A stretch of DNA of 41,237 nucleotides from Acidimicrobium ferrooxidans DSM 10331 (GTDB lineage Bacteria; Actinomycetota; Acidimicrobiia; Acidimicrobiales; Ilumatobacteraceae): NCBI GenBank assembly GCA_945865395.1, contig CAMBDT010000002.1:1-41237 (forward strand), given 5' to 3'. Position numbers and translations under genes: made by a program. How positions within the stretch are numbered: position 1 is the first letter of the stretch; each line of letters opens with the position of its first letter. Shown piece by piece: positions 25,266 through 34,842 of this stretch. The notes under the pieces were generated by a model. The model saw nothing but the letters and a program-made list of their open reading frames with translations. It was not told the origin of the DNA and ran no database searches.

Positions 25266-27196
25266 GCACAATAGCTGGCCGAGACAACACCGGTTCTCGA
25301 TCACGTGGTCAATCACGGGGTCAATCACGTGGTGGGCGACACATTGATGCAAACCGTGTGCGCAACTCTGAGATTTCATATCGAGCGTGGTCAGTAACTG
25401 CAAATAGTAGAGACTTTTTTACAAAAGACCTGCGCGGTGGCAACATGCACAAGCGCATTGTCTCGATGTTCATGGTTGTCGCAATTTTGCTCTCGCTGCT
25501 TGGCGTGCGAGTCGCACTTTTGCAAACAATTTGGGCCAGCGACTATCGCGAGGCGAGTGTTTCGCAACGAACCCGCGTGCAGGTTATTCGCGCCGAGCGA
25601 GGCTCGATCCTTGATCGCAGCGGTAGAGAGTTGGCGCTTCCCGTGCCAACTCGAACTGTTTTTGCTGATCCTCGTTCTGTGGTTGACCCGGTTGGTGTGG
25701 CGCGTGTGGTTGCTGGTGTATTGCAGCTTGACCCGCAAGCCGAAGTTGATCTGGCGACCAAGTTGCAAAATAAGGCGTCAAGTTTTGTTTACATTGCCCG
25801 TCAGGCCGACAAAGAAGTTGCTGATGCGATTTTGGCGCTCGGGTTGAAGGGTGTTTCTTCATATCGTGAGACGGGTCGCGCACTTTCGAGCGCAAGTCTG
25901 CAGGCTGTTGTCGGTCGTACCGATATTGATGGCGTTGGTATCTCGGGCCTTGAGCTGAAGTATCACGATTTGCTTACTGGGGTAGATGGCCGAATCGTCA
26001 GAGAAGTAAATAGCAGTGGCAAATCAATTGCTGCGGGTGCAGGTGAAGTGCTCGAACCACAGTCTGGTGGTCAACTGACAACGACTATTGATCGCACGAT
26101 TCAGTTTCAAGTTGACGGCATTCTCAAACAACAAGTCGAGCGACTTGCCGCTCGTGGCGGCACTGCAATCGTGATGGACACGAAAACTGGTGAGATTTAT
26201 GCGATGTCGAATATACGTCGCAACGAAGACGGAAGTTACTCGAGCCAATCTGGCAACTTCTCTTCAGTCGAAGCAAATGAACCAGGCTCTGTTGCCAAAG
26301 TTTTCAGTATTGCTGCGGCAATCAACGAAGGTTCGGTAAACACTGGTTCAACATTTAGCGTCCCTGGTTATCAAGTATTCGACAAAGACACCGATTGGGA
26401 GTACAAAGTTACTGATGCGTATCCGCACGGTCTTGAAGAGATGTCGGTTCGCAAGATATTCGTCGACTCTTCAAACCTTGGTACGGTGCTTGTCTCGCGA
26501 ACGCTCGACACGAAGAAGAACCACGATTATCTAAAACTGTTTGGCTTTGGTACTAAGACTGCTGTTGAATATCCGGGTGAATCCCGTGGGTCGTTGCGAC
26601 CTGCATCAAAGTGGCAAGGCACCGAGAAAATTACATTTGCTTACGGTTATGGATACACATCAACTGCGCTGCAACTCGCCGCAGCGGTAAATACAGTTGC
26701 CAATAAAGGTGTATATGTCGCGCCTAAGTTGGTGCTCAAGACAACCGACAAAAACGGCGTAGTGACCGCGTCTCCTGAATCGCCAACCCACCAGGTGATT
26801 TCAGAGTCAACCGCACAGACCATGGCTTCGCTAATGACCGATGTGGTTTGCTACGGCACCGGCACTCTTGCAAAACTGCCCGGTTTAAGTGTCGCCGGCA
26901 AGACCGGTACGGCTTATAAGTTGCAAGAAAACGGCACATATATGAACGACGAAGGTGCACGAACCTACTTTGCATCCTTCGTTGGCTTTCTGCCGGCAAA
27001 TAATCCACGCATGACCGTACTTGTTTCAATTGACGAGCCAGATCCGTATTCTCGAGACCGATTCGGTGGCACCGCTGCCGCGCCTGTATTTGCACGCATT
27101 GGTCAGGTGTTGGTAAACGAGTTGAACATCCGCCCCGAGGGTGACGACATGGGTTGTGTAGGTTCGCGCCCGGCAGAACTTGGACCGAGCCACTGA
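25262..27196 (+). CDS. ftsI: Class B penicillin-binding protein / FtsI (PBP3-like)
   Basis: N-terminal TM; RGSILDRSGRELALPV; catalytic SVAK (EPGSVAKVFS), SSN, AGKTGTAYK; ATGA overlap with ftsL. Confidence 0.94.
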   Translation: MSTIAGRDNTGSRSRGQSRGQSRGGRHIDANRVRNSEISYRAWSVTANSRDFFTKDLRGGNMHKRIVSMFMVVAILLSLLGVRVALLQTIWASDYREASVSQRTRVQVIRAERGSILDRSGRELALPVPTRTVFADPRSVVDPVGVARVVAGVLQLDPQAEVDLATKLQNKASSFVYIARQADKEVADAILALGLKGVSSYRETGRALSSASLQAVVGRTDIDGVGISGLELKYHDLLTGVDGRIVREVNSSGKSIAAGAGEVLEPQSGGQLTTTIDRTIQFQVDGILKQQVERLAARGGTAIVMDTKTGEIYAMSNIRRNEDGSYSSQSGNFSSVEANEPGSVAKVFSIAAAINEGSVNTGSTFSVPGYQVFDKDTDWEYKVTDAYPHGLEEMSVRKIFVDSSNLGTVLVSRTLDTKKNHDYLKLFGFGTKTAVEYPGESRGSLRPASKWQGTEKITFAYGYGYTSTALQLAAAVNTVANKGVYVAPKLVLKTTDKNGVVTASPESPTHQVISESTAQTMASLMTDVVCYGTGTLAKLPGLSVAGKTGTAYKLQENGTYMNDEGARTYFASFVGFLPANNPRMTVLVSIDEPDPYSRDRFGGTAAAPVFARIGQVLVNELNIRPEGDDMGCVGSRPAELGPSH

Positions 27197-27197
27197 G

Positions 27198-28646
27198 ATG
27201 TCGGTCAGAGTGGAACGCCAGTTAGATGAATTGCTGGCAAGTACATCCGAAGTCACCGTCACTCAAATAATCGGTAGTGCAGAAAAAAAAGTTTCAAACA
27301 TTACTCACGACTCGTCAAAAGTTTCTAGTGGATCAATATTTTGTTGCGTTGTCGGTGAAAATGTTGACGGTCACAATTTCGCCAAAGTTGCAGCAGCCAA
27401 TGGCGCAGTCGCACTGCTTGTTGAGCGTCGGGTTGAAACTGATATCACACAGGTTGTCGTCGCTGATGTGCGCTCAGCGATGGGGTTTCTTGCCGCCGAA
27501 TTGTTTGATCGTCCGAGCCAAAAACTCAATGTCGTCGGCATAACTGGAACAAACGGCAAAACGACTACGGCACATTTGTTGGCGGCGATTTTGCATCAAC
27601 ACGGCTGGTCGACATCGGTTATCGGCACATTGACGGGCGCCCGCACAACGCCTGAGTCAACAGACTTGCAGCGACTCTTGGCTGAAGAACTAGATCGTGG
27701 TTGCCAAGCAGTTGTGATGGAAGTTTCGTCGCATGCGCTTACTTTGCGACGCGTTGAAGGCACATCGTTCAAGGCGACAGTCTTCACAAATCTCGGTCAA
27801 GACCATTTAGATTTTCACAAATCAACCGAAGAATATTTCAAGGCCAAAGCAAGGCTGTTCACGAAACAGTTCACGAAGATGTGCATCATCAATCGCGATG
27901 ACGTTCACGGTTCTTTGTTGATTGATGCACTTTCGAATGACAGAGACATGCATTGTGAATCTTTTGGCATCGACGATGCACGAGATATTCATGCGGAGGC
28001 ATCAAAAGTCTCATTTACTTGGCATGACAAACGATTCGAGATAAATACAGGCGGAGAATTCAATTTAATGAACGCGCTAGCTGCCGCGACTGCAGCAGCC
28101 AAACTTGGTGTCACTTTTGGCGACATCTGCAAAGGTTTGGCTGCTGCAAGCGCAGTTCCGGGAAGATTTGAAACTGTAAGTGCCGGCCAGAATTTTTCTG
28201 TCGTTGTCGACTATGCACATACGCCTGAGGCACTGCAGAATGTATTGATCGCTGCGCGACAAATTGTTGGCAAGAACGACAAAGTGATTCTCGTGTTTGG
28301 GTGTGGTGGCGGTCGTGACCAGTTGAAGCGACCTAAGATGGGGTCGGTTGCATTGAAGTTTGCAGACTTGGTTTACATCACCTCAGATAATCCTCGCCAT
28401 GAAGATGCCCAAACAATCGCCGACGAAATTTTACAAGGGGCTTCTAAAGACTTGAATGATTCAAAAAAAGTGATGATTGATTTAGATCGTCGCCACGCGA
28501 TTGCCGCGGCATTCGCATCAGCAAAACCAGGGGACATCGTGATCATTGCGGGCAAAGGCCACGAGGCAACTCAAACGATTGGCGCCTACGAACTGCCCTT
28601 TAGCGATGCCGAAGTTTCTCGCGAACTTTTGAAGGCCTCGCTGTGA
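27198..28646 (+). CDS. murE: UDP-N-acetylmuramyl-tripeptide synthetase
   Basis: GITGTNGKTTTAHLLAAIL, EVSSHALTLRRVEGTSFKATVFTNLGQDHLDFH, VVVDYAHTPEAL, TSDNPRHEDA. ATG 27198 preferred over TTG 27180. Confidence 0.95.
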   Translation: MSVRVERQLDELLASTSEVTVTQIIGSAEKKVSNITHDSSKVSSGSIFCCVVGENVDGHNFAKVAAANGAVALLVERRVETDITQVVVADVRSAMGFLAAELFDRPSQKLNVVGITGTNGKTTTAHLLAAILHQHGWSTSVIGTLTGARTTPESTDLQRLLAEELDRGCQAVVMEVSSHALTLRRVEGTSFKATVFTNLGQDHLDFHKSTEEYFKAKARLFTKQFTKMCIINRDDVHGSLLIDALSNDRDMHCESFGIDDARDIHAEASKVSFTWHDKRFEINTGGEFNLMNALAAATAAAKLGVTFGDICKGLAAASAVPGRFETVSAGQNFSVVVDYAHTPEALQNVLIAARQIVGKNDKVILVFGCGGGRDQLKRPKMGSVALKFADLVYITSDNPRHEDAQTIADEILQGASKDLNDSKKVMIDLDRRHAIAAAFASAKPGDIVIIAGKGHEATQTIGAYELPFSDAEVSRELLKASL

Positions 28647-29707
28647 TCGCAATTTTGACAGCCGCTGCAGTAGCGATGATTGCTTCGCTAATTGGCACTC
28701 GAGTTTTGATCGCGGTGTTCAAACGCCTCGGCAAAGGTCAACCAATTCTCGGGGCTGAAGACCGTGGACCTGTTCAACACATGAAAAAGCAAGGCACGCC
28801 GACAATGGGTGGAATTGCAATTTTGTTTTCGGCGGCGCTTGGTTGGTTTGTAGCGCACTTTAGGGACGGCTTGCCATTTTCTGACCAGTCGATGATCATC
28901 TGGGCGGCAGTTTTTGTCTTGGGCTTCGTCGGCTTTCTGGATGACTTTCTCAAAGTTCAGCGCCAGCACAATCGCGGGTTGTTCTGGAAGAAAAAGGGTT
29001 ACATCACCTTTGCTATTTGCATCGCCTTGACCTGGTGGTTGACGGCGGCGACAGGCGTGAGCGAAACCCTTTCGTTCACCCGCGCCGATTTGCCGGGCAT
29101 CACTTTTACTTGGCCACTATTTGTCATCTGGACTGCGTTGATGGTTTGGGGCACTTCCAATGCCGTTAATGTCACAGACGGCCTTGACGGTTTAGCCGCG
29201 GGTTCTGCGTCGTTTGGTTTCATCGCCTTCACCGTTATCGCATACTGGGCTTTTCGAAATCCAGAGTTTTATGGCGATGTGGTGAACCCACTTGATCTTG
29301 CAGTGCTCGCTGCATCGTTGGCTGGTGCTTGCGGTGGTTTTCTTTGGTGGAATGCCGCGCCGGCGCGAATTTTTATGGGCGATGTCGGTGCGCTCGGGCT
29401 TGGCACCGCACTCGGTCTGCTTGCAGTCACCACCAACACTCACTTGTTGTTGCCGATTATCTGTGGCATCAATGTGATCGAAGCAGGTTCGGTGGCGGTG
29501 CAGATGGGTGTGTTCAAAGCGTCAGGGCGAAAAAAGCGTTTGTTTAAAAACTCGCCGATTCATCATCACTTCGAACAAAGTGGCTGGCCAGAGACAACAG
29601 TGATCATTCGTTTTTGGATTATCTCTGCGATCTGTGTCTCAACTGCCGTGGCCATGTTCATTGCCGACTTCACTAATTTGCAAAGTCTTTCCGAAATGCG
29701 GCGCTGA
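28643..29707 (+). CDS. mraY: Phospho-N-acetylmuramoyl-pentapeptide-transferase
   Basis: GPVQHMKKQGTPTMGGIAILFSA, FLDDFLKVQRQHNRGL, NAVNVTDGLDGLAAG, FKNSPIHHHFEQSGWPE. Confidence 0.97.
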   Translation: MIAILTAAAVAMIASLIGTRVLIAVFKRLGKGQPILGAEDRGPVQHMKKQGTPTMGGIAILFSAALGWFVAHFRDGLPFSDQSMIIWAAVFVLGFVGFLDDFLKVQRQHNRGLFWKKKGYITFAICIALTWWLTAATGVSETLSFTRADLPGITFTWPLFVIWTALMVWGTSNAVNVTDGLDGLAAGSASFGFIAFTVIAYWAFRNPEFYGDVVNPLDLAVLAASLAGACGGFLWWNAAPARIFMGDVGALGLGTALGLLAVTTNTHLLLPIICGINVIEAGSVAVQMGVFKASGRKKRLFKNSPIHHHFEQSGWPETTVIIRFWIISAICVSTAVAMFIADFTNLQSLSEMRR

Positions 29708-29709
29708 CA

Positions 29710-31059
29710 ATGACTACCACTCTTGTTTATGGTCTGGCTATCGCAGGGCAAGCAGTGGCTACTGAACTTGTTTCGCGCGATGAAAAAGTCATTCTTGTCG
29801 ACGATCTGCAAACTGATAGCAACTCAGAATTCGCGCGCAACCTTAAGAGCAAGATTTCGTACAAACCGACTGTTTCTGAACTCAGCGATCTACTGCAACA
29901 ATCTGACCGCGTGGTGCCGTCACCAGGCATCGCTGAGAGTCATCAGTTATTTGAATCGTCACGAAAGCTTCATAAGCCAGTGATGTCAGAAATCGAACTC
30001 GCTTACCAATTTGAACAGCAGTCGTCATCATCACGACCGATGGTCGCAGTAACCGGTACAGATGGTAAAACCACGACGACTTTGATGGCTGCCGCAATGT
30101 TGAATGCTGCTGGTCTTAGGTCATCGGCCGTGGGCAACACCGAAACGCCGTTGATCGCTGCATTGCGAAGCGACGCGCAGGCGTTCGCCGTCGAGTGTTC
30201 AAGTTTTCGTTTGGCGCTTACTCATACTTTTCGTGCCAAAGCATCGGTCTGGTTAAATCTCGCGCCTGATCATTTAGATTGGCATTCGTCGCTTGACACA
30301 TATGCGGCGGCAAAAGCAAAAATGTGGGCTCACTTGTTGCCCTCAGATGTTGCAGTCGTGCCTGTGCGCGACGAGTCGATCACAAAATTTGCCACCAAAT
30401 CTGGTGCTCGCGTCGTCAGTTTCGGCCAAGATACGGGCGACTATCACGTCAAAAACGGCATGTTGACTTGCCCAGAGGGTGAGATTTTGCATAGCAGTGA
30501 AATGGCGCGAAGTCTGCCGCACGATGTGACCAATGCTTTGGCTGCTGCGGCGATCACTATCGAATCTGGTCTTGCTAACCGCGGTCAAGTTGCACAAGCT
30601 TTGCGAAGCTTCGTCAACGCACCGCATCGAATTGAGTTCGTCGCCGAAAATGCCGGAGTGCGATGGTTCAACGACTCAAAGGCAACTAGTCCGCATGCGA
30701 CGAGTGTCGCGTTGAAGTCGTTTAAATCGATTGTGCTAATCGCCGGTGGCAAGAACAAAGGTTTAGATCTCACCCAAATGGCAAACAATTCAGAAAGTAT
30801 CAAGGCTGTCGTCGCGATCGGCAACGCTGCCCAAGAAATCGCAGCAGCATTTACTGGCGTTTGCGAAGTTCGTCTGGCAGATTCAATGCATGATGCGGTC
30901 AGATGTGCCGATCAACTCGCCACAGCAGGCGATGTTGTGCTGCTTTCACCTGGTTGCACGAGTTACGACTGGTACAAGAATTATGGCGAGCGGGGTAATG
31001 ATTTCAAGAATGAAGTCAATGCATTGATCAACACCAAACAAGAAAAAAACAGAAAATAG
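29710..31059 (+). CDS. murD: UDP-N-acetylmuramoylalanine--D-glutamate ligase
   Basis: VTGTDGKTTTTLMAAAML, LNLAPDHLDWHSSLDTYAAAKAKM, PHRIEFVAENAGVRWFNDSKATSPHA, LLSPGCTSYDWYKNYGERGNDF. Confidence 0.96.
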   Translation: MTTTLVYGLAIAGQAVATELVSRDEKVILVDDLQTDSNSEFARNLKSKISYKPTVSELSDLLQQSDRVVPSPGIAESHQLFESSRKLHKPVMSEIELAYQFEQQSSSSRPMVAVTGTDGKTTTTLMAAAMLNAAGLRSSAVGNTETPLIAALRSDAQAFAVECSSFRLALTHTFRAKASVWLNLAPDHLDWHSSLDTYAAAKAKMWAHLLPSDVAVVPVRDESITKFATKSGARVVSFGQDTGDYHVKNGMLTCPEGEILHSSEMARSLPHDVTNALAAAAITIESGLANRGQVAQALRSFVNAPHRIEFVAENAGVRWFNDSKATSPHATSVALKSFKSIVLIAGGKNKGLDLTQMANNSESIKAVVAIGNAAQEIAAAFTGVCEVRLADSMHDAVRCADQLATAGDVVLLSPGCTSYDWYKNYGERGNDFKNEVNALINTKQEKNRK

Positions 31060-31066
31060 AGGAATC

Positions 31067-32281
31067 ATGAGCACAGCAACCACAACTTCAAGTTCAACAA
31101 CACGGTCAAATCGCACGATGACTCTGGCTCAGCGTCGTCGCGCTGTTCTTGATCGTGGCGGTTTGCTATCTTCGCGTCGTATTGCGCAGAAACCTGCCAA
31201 CACGACGTTCTTCATGATTTTTTTCACGGTGCTCACACTGGTGACATTTGGTCTCGTAATGGTGATGTCGTCGTCTTCGATCGTCGCATTGAATCGTGGC
31301 ATGTCGCCCTGGACGATGTTCTTCAAGCAGTTGATGTGGGCATCAGTGGGCGGATTAGGGATGGCATTTTTCTTTCGCTTTCCATATTCGTTGATGCGTC
31401 AGTTTGTGTTTCCTGTTTTGATTTTTGCTTTCGGTTTGATGTTCTTGCCATTCGCACCGAACATTGGCGTCAGTACCAACGGCGCCAGAGCATGGGTGGC
31501 GATCGGGCCCATTGGTTTTCAGCCATCTGAATTTTTGAAGCTGGCACTCTTGGTCTATTGCGCAAACTTGCTGGGGCGACGTCAAAAAGAAGTCACTGAT
31601 GTCAATCGCACAACACGACCAGTTGTTGTTGCTTGGCTGGCATCTGTATTTCTGTGCCTGATACAGCGCGACCTCGGCGGCGCCATTGTTATGACTTGCA
31701 TCGTTTTGGCAGTGATGTGCATGGCGGGTATTCCGATGCGAATTGTTAACGCAATTGCAGGTTCGAGCGTTGTGGCAGCATTATTTTTTACGCTAATCAC
31801 ATCGTCGCGTCGAAATCGTTGGACAGCATTCTTGAACTTGGATGAGACCAAAGGTTCGTTTGGTTATCAAGTTTGGCAATCGATACTTTCAATTTCGAAC
31901 GGTGGCATTTCTGGTGTCGGTGTCGGCGCAGGCACAGGCAAGTGGGGCTATGTACCACTAGCGCACAGCGACTTTATTTTTTCGACGATCGCCGAAGAGA
32001 TGGGATTAATTGGTGTAACAGTTGTGATTGGGGGTTTCTTGACGCTCGTATTATTCGGTCTGCGTGCAGCATTGGGCGCCGAAGAAAGATTCGGCGCACT
32101 TCTCGCAGGCGGCGTCACGATGTGGTTCGCAATCCAAGCAATCATCAACATCGGTGGAGTCACCGGTTCGATGCCCGTGACTGGTTTAACACTGCCGCTT
32201 ATTTCATACGGCGGAAGCTCGCTATTGGTGTGCATGTCGGCAGCAGGGCTGTTGATGAACGTCGCGCGTAATATGAAGTGA
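31067..32281 (+). CDS. ftsW: FtsW lipid II polymerase / SEDS protein
   Basis: NGARAWVAIGPIGFQPSEFLKLALLVYCANLL, HSDFIFSTIAEEMGLIG, LTLPLISYGGSSLLV; multi-TM. Confidence 0.95.
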   Translation: MSTATTTSSSTTRSNRTMTLAQRRRAVLDRGGLLSSRRIAQKPANTTFFMIFFTVLTLVTFGLVMVMSSSSIVALNRGMSPWTMFFKQLMWASVGGLGMAFFFRFPYSLMRQFVFPVLIFAFGLMFLPFAPNIGVSTNGARAWVAIGPIGFQPSEFLKLALLVYCANLLGRRQKEVTDVNRTTRPVVVAWLASVFLCLIQRDLGGAIVMTCIVLAVMCMAGIPMRIVNAIAGSSVVAALFFTLITSSRRNRWTAFLNLDETKGSFGYQVWQSILSISNGGISGVGVGAGTGKWGYVPLAHSDFIFSTIAEEMGLIGVTVVIGGFLTLVLFGLRAALGAEERFGALLAGGVTMWFAIQAIINIGGVTGSMPVTGLTLPLISYGGSSLLVCMSAAGLLMNVARNMK

Positions 32282-32304
32282 GCAATCTTCACAAGTAGAA
32301 CCTC

Positions 32305-34842
32305 TTGACCGTCACCAGCCACCCTGTCTTTGCCGTCATCACCGGCGGGGGAACCAGTGGCCATGTAATTCCAGCACTCGCAATCGCAGAGTTGTTGCAA
32401 GATTCAGGCGTCAATAAAGATCAACTTCATTTCGTCGGATCAACCAACGGCATCGAAACAACTCTCGTGCCAAGTGCGGGCATTTCGCTCTCGTTGCTGA
32501 CCGTACAAGGTTTTCGCCGCGGCTTGTCGGCTAGCGCCATTCAACATAACATTCGAACTCTTAAAGTCTTGCAAAACGCCACGCAACACGCCGAGAAATT
32601 ATTGGCGGCTTTGCAACCAGCGGTCGTCATTTCGGTCGGCGGTTATGTGAGCGTGCCGGCAACTCGCGCGGCAAAGAAATTGAACATACCCGTGGTGACT
32701 GTTTCTTATGACCGACAACCAGGTTTGGCGACAAGACTTCAAGCGCGAAGTGCTGCGGCGAGCGCAGTGGCGTATCTGCCGTCGCAATTGAAAAATGCGA
32801 CACTCACAGGTGCGCCGGTACGCCGAGTGTTACGAAATCTGGATGTGACTTCTACGCGAGCCCAGGCACGAGAGCGGTTGTCGGTGCCGAGCGATCGAAA
32901 AGTCATTTGCATCACGGGTGGGTCACTGGGTTCGGCAAAACTTAATGTCATCGCACGAACGATCGTCGAAAGTAATCAACAACGCAGCGACCTTTGCATA
33001 GTTCATTTGACCGGCCAGCGATATTCAAACGATGACCTGCCGGTGATCAATGACGATGCAAAAATCATTTACAAACGACTTGAGTCAACCGTGGCGATGC
33101 AAGATGTCTATAGCGCTTCTGATCTGGTCGTTGCTCGTGCGGGTGCGAGCACGGTAGCCGAAGTATCGACAATTGGCGTCGCCAGCGTTCTCGTACCATG
33201 GCGTGGCGCGGCCGAAGATCATCAAACCGCAAATGCAAATTGGCTCGGTGACTGTGGTGGCGCAATTGTTGTCGATGAAAAGACAATTACTAACGCACAA
33301 ATGGCGAACCAAGTTATTGCTTTGGTTGATGATCAAACCAAACTTGAACTTCTTGCGTCAGCCGCGCGCAAGGCAGGCACACAACATCGCGAAACGACAC
33401 TCGCTAGTTTGATCTTGAGTGTTGTATCTCAGAAAAATGCGGCTCTGGATCTTCGAAAACCGCAACGAATACATATCGTGGGCGTTGGCGGTCCTGGTAT
33501 GTCGGCAGTTGCAACGGTGCTGGCCGAGATGGGACATCAAGTTTCAGGCAGTGACATTCGGCAGTCAGATTTGATTGCACGACTCACAGATATTGGCGTC
33601 AAGATCAATATCGGGCACGACCCAGAAGCTGTTCGAGGTTGCGACTTTGTTACTGGTTCGCCCGCGATCGCAGCGCCAAACATCGAATATCAGCAAGCAA
33701 GAAAACTGGGCATTCAAGTTTTGTCGCGTGCCGAGACGCTGGCCGGCATTTGTCAATGCGCCACAAGTATTGGTGTCGCGGGCACGCACGGCAAGACAAC
33801 AACTTCGTCGATTTTGACAACTATTTTGCTTGGCGCTGACAAGAAACCGAGTTATCTGATTGGTGGAGATGTCGTTTCGTTTAAGCGTGGTGCAGCATGG
33901 ACCAATGGCGACTTATTCGTTGTCGAAGCCGACGAAAGTGACGGCACACATTCACAGTTGCCACTCGCTGCGACTATCTTGACGAATGTCGATATCGACC
34001 ATCTAGATCACTTCAAGACTCAAGCAGCAATCGAACAGAGTTTTTTCGACTACGTCGGCAATATCTCCGGACCGCGTGTTCTGTGTCTAGACGACCCTGT
34101 CTGCGCATCAATCGCCCATGCACACAAGTCGATCACTTATTCGGTCAATGATCGTTCATCGGCTGATTTTGTCGCTTCCGAAATTCATTTCAAAGATGCG
34201 GGTGCATCATTTAAGGTATTTCGAAATCTCAATAACCAAAGAGTTGAACTTGGTCATGTCAATTTGCCACTACGCGGCATGCACAATGTCAGCAATGCGC
34301 TCGGCGCAATCGCTATGTCGATGCAGTTTGGTGTTCGGTTTGATCAAGCCGCTGAAGCATTAAGCAGATTCGGTGGGGTGGCTCGGCGTTTCGATGTCCA
34401 AGGTGTCGATAGTGGCGCAACATTCGTCGATGACTATGCCCACCTGCCCAATGAGATTGCCGCGGTGCTTTCGGGTGTGCGAGACGAGTCAGACAAATGG
34501 TCTCGTGTCGTCGCGGTGTTTCAGCCCAACAGGTTTAATCGCATGTCTGAGATTTCACATCTATATGCCGACGCGTTTGTCGCCGCCGATCTAGTCGTAG
34601 TGACTGACATCTATTCTTCTGGCACGCAACCAATCGCCGGCGTGACAGGTCAACTCGTTGTCGACGCAGTTCTTAAATCGCACCCCGAATCTCATGTCGT
34701 GTATCAACCAAACCGCGCATATCTCGTAGAGTTCTTGGCAGATGAGATTAAATCTGGCGACCTATGCATCTCGATGGGTTGTGGCGACATCGCCACATTG
34801 CCCCGTGAAGTGATTTCGCTTCGACAAGGTAAATCAAGTTGA
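32305..34842 (+). CDS. murG-murC: MurG-MurC fusion: lipid II synthase (residues ~1-380) + UDP-N-acetylmuramate--L-alanine ligase (residues ~385-845)
   Basis: MurG: ITGGGTSGHVIPALAIAELL, VSVGGYVSVPA, TGGSLGSAKLN, ARAGASTVAEVSTIGVASVLVPWRGAAEDHQTANA. MurC: RIHIVGVGGPGMSAVATVLAEMGHQVSGSD, GVAGTHGKTTTSSILTTIL, VEADESDGTH, LTNVDIDHLDHF, FVDDYAHLPNEI. Single open 845-codon frame. Confidence 0.95.
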   Translation: MTVTSHPVFAVITGGGTSGHVIPALAIAELLQDSGVNKDQLHFVGSTNGIETTLVPSAGISLSLLTVQGFRRGLSASAIQHNIRTLKVLQNATQHAEKLLAALQPAVVISVGGYVSVPATRAAKKLNIPVVTVSYDRQPGLATRLQARSAAASAVAYLPSQLKNATLTGAPVRRVLRNLDVTSTRAQARERLSVPSDRKVICITGGSLGSAKLNVIARTIVESNQQRSDLCIVHLTGQRYSNDDLPVINDDAKIIYKRLESTVAMQDVYSASDLVVARAGASTVAEVSTIGVASVLVPWRGAAEDHQTANANWLGDCGGAIVVDEKTITNAQMANQVIALVDDQTKLELLASAARKAGTQHRETTLASLILSVVSQKNAALDLRKPQRIHIVGVGGPGMSAVATVLAEMGHQVSGSDIRQSDLIARLTDIGVKINIGHDPEAVRGCDFVTGSPAIAAPNIEYQQARKLGIQVLSRAETLAGICQCATSIGVAGTHGKTTTSSILTTILLGADKKPSYLIGGDVVSFKRGAAWTNGDLFVVEADESDGTHSQLPLAATILTNVDIDHLDHFKTQAAIEQSFFDYVGNISGPRVLCLDDPVCASIAHAHKSITYSVNDRSSADFVASEIHFKDAGASFKVFRNLNNQRVELGHVNLPLRGMHNVSNALGAIAMSMQFGVRFDQAAEALSRFGGVARRFDVQGVDSGATFVDDYAHLPNEIAAVLSGVRDESDKWSRVVAVFQPNRFNRMSEISHLYADAFVAADLVVVTDIYSSGTQPIAGVTGQLVVDAVLKSHPESHVVYQPNRAYLVEFLADEIKSGDLCISMGCGDIATLPREVISLRQGKSS

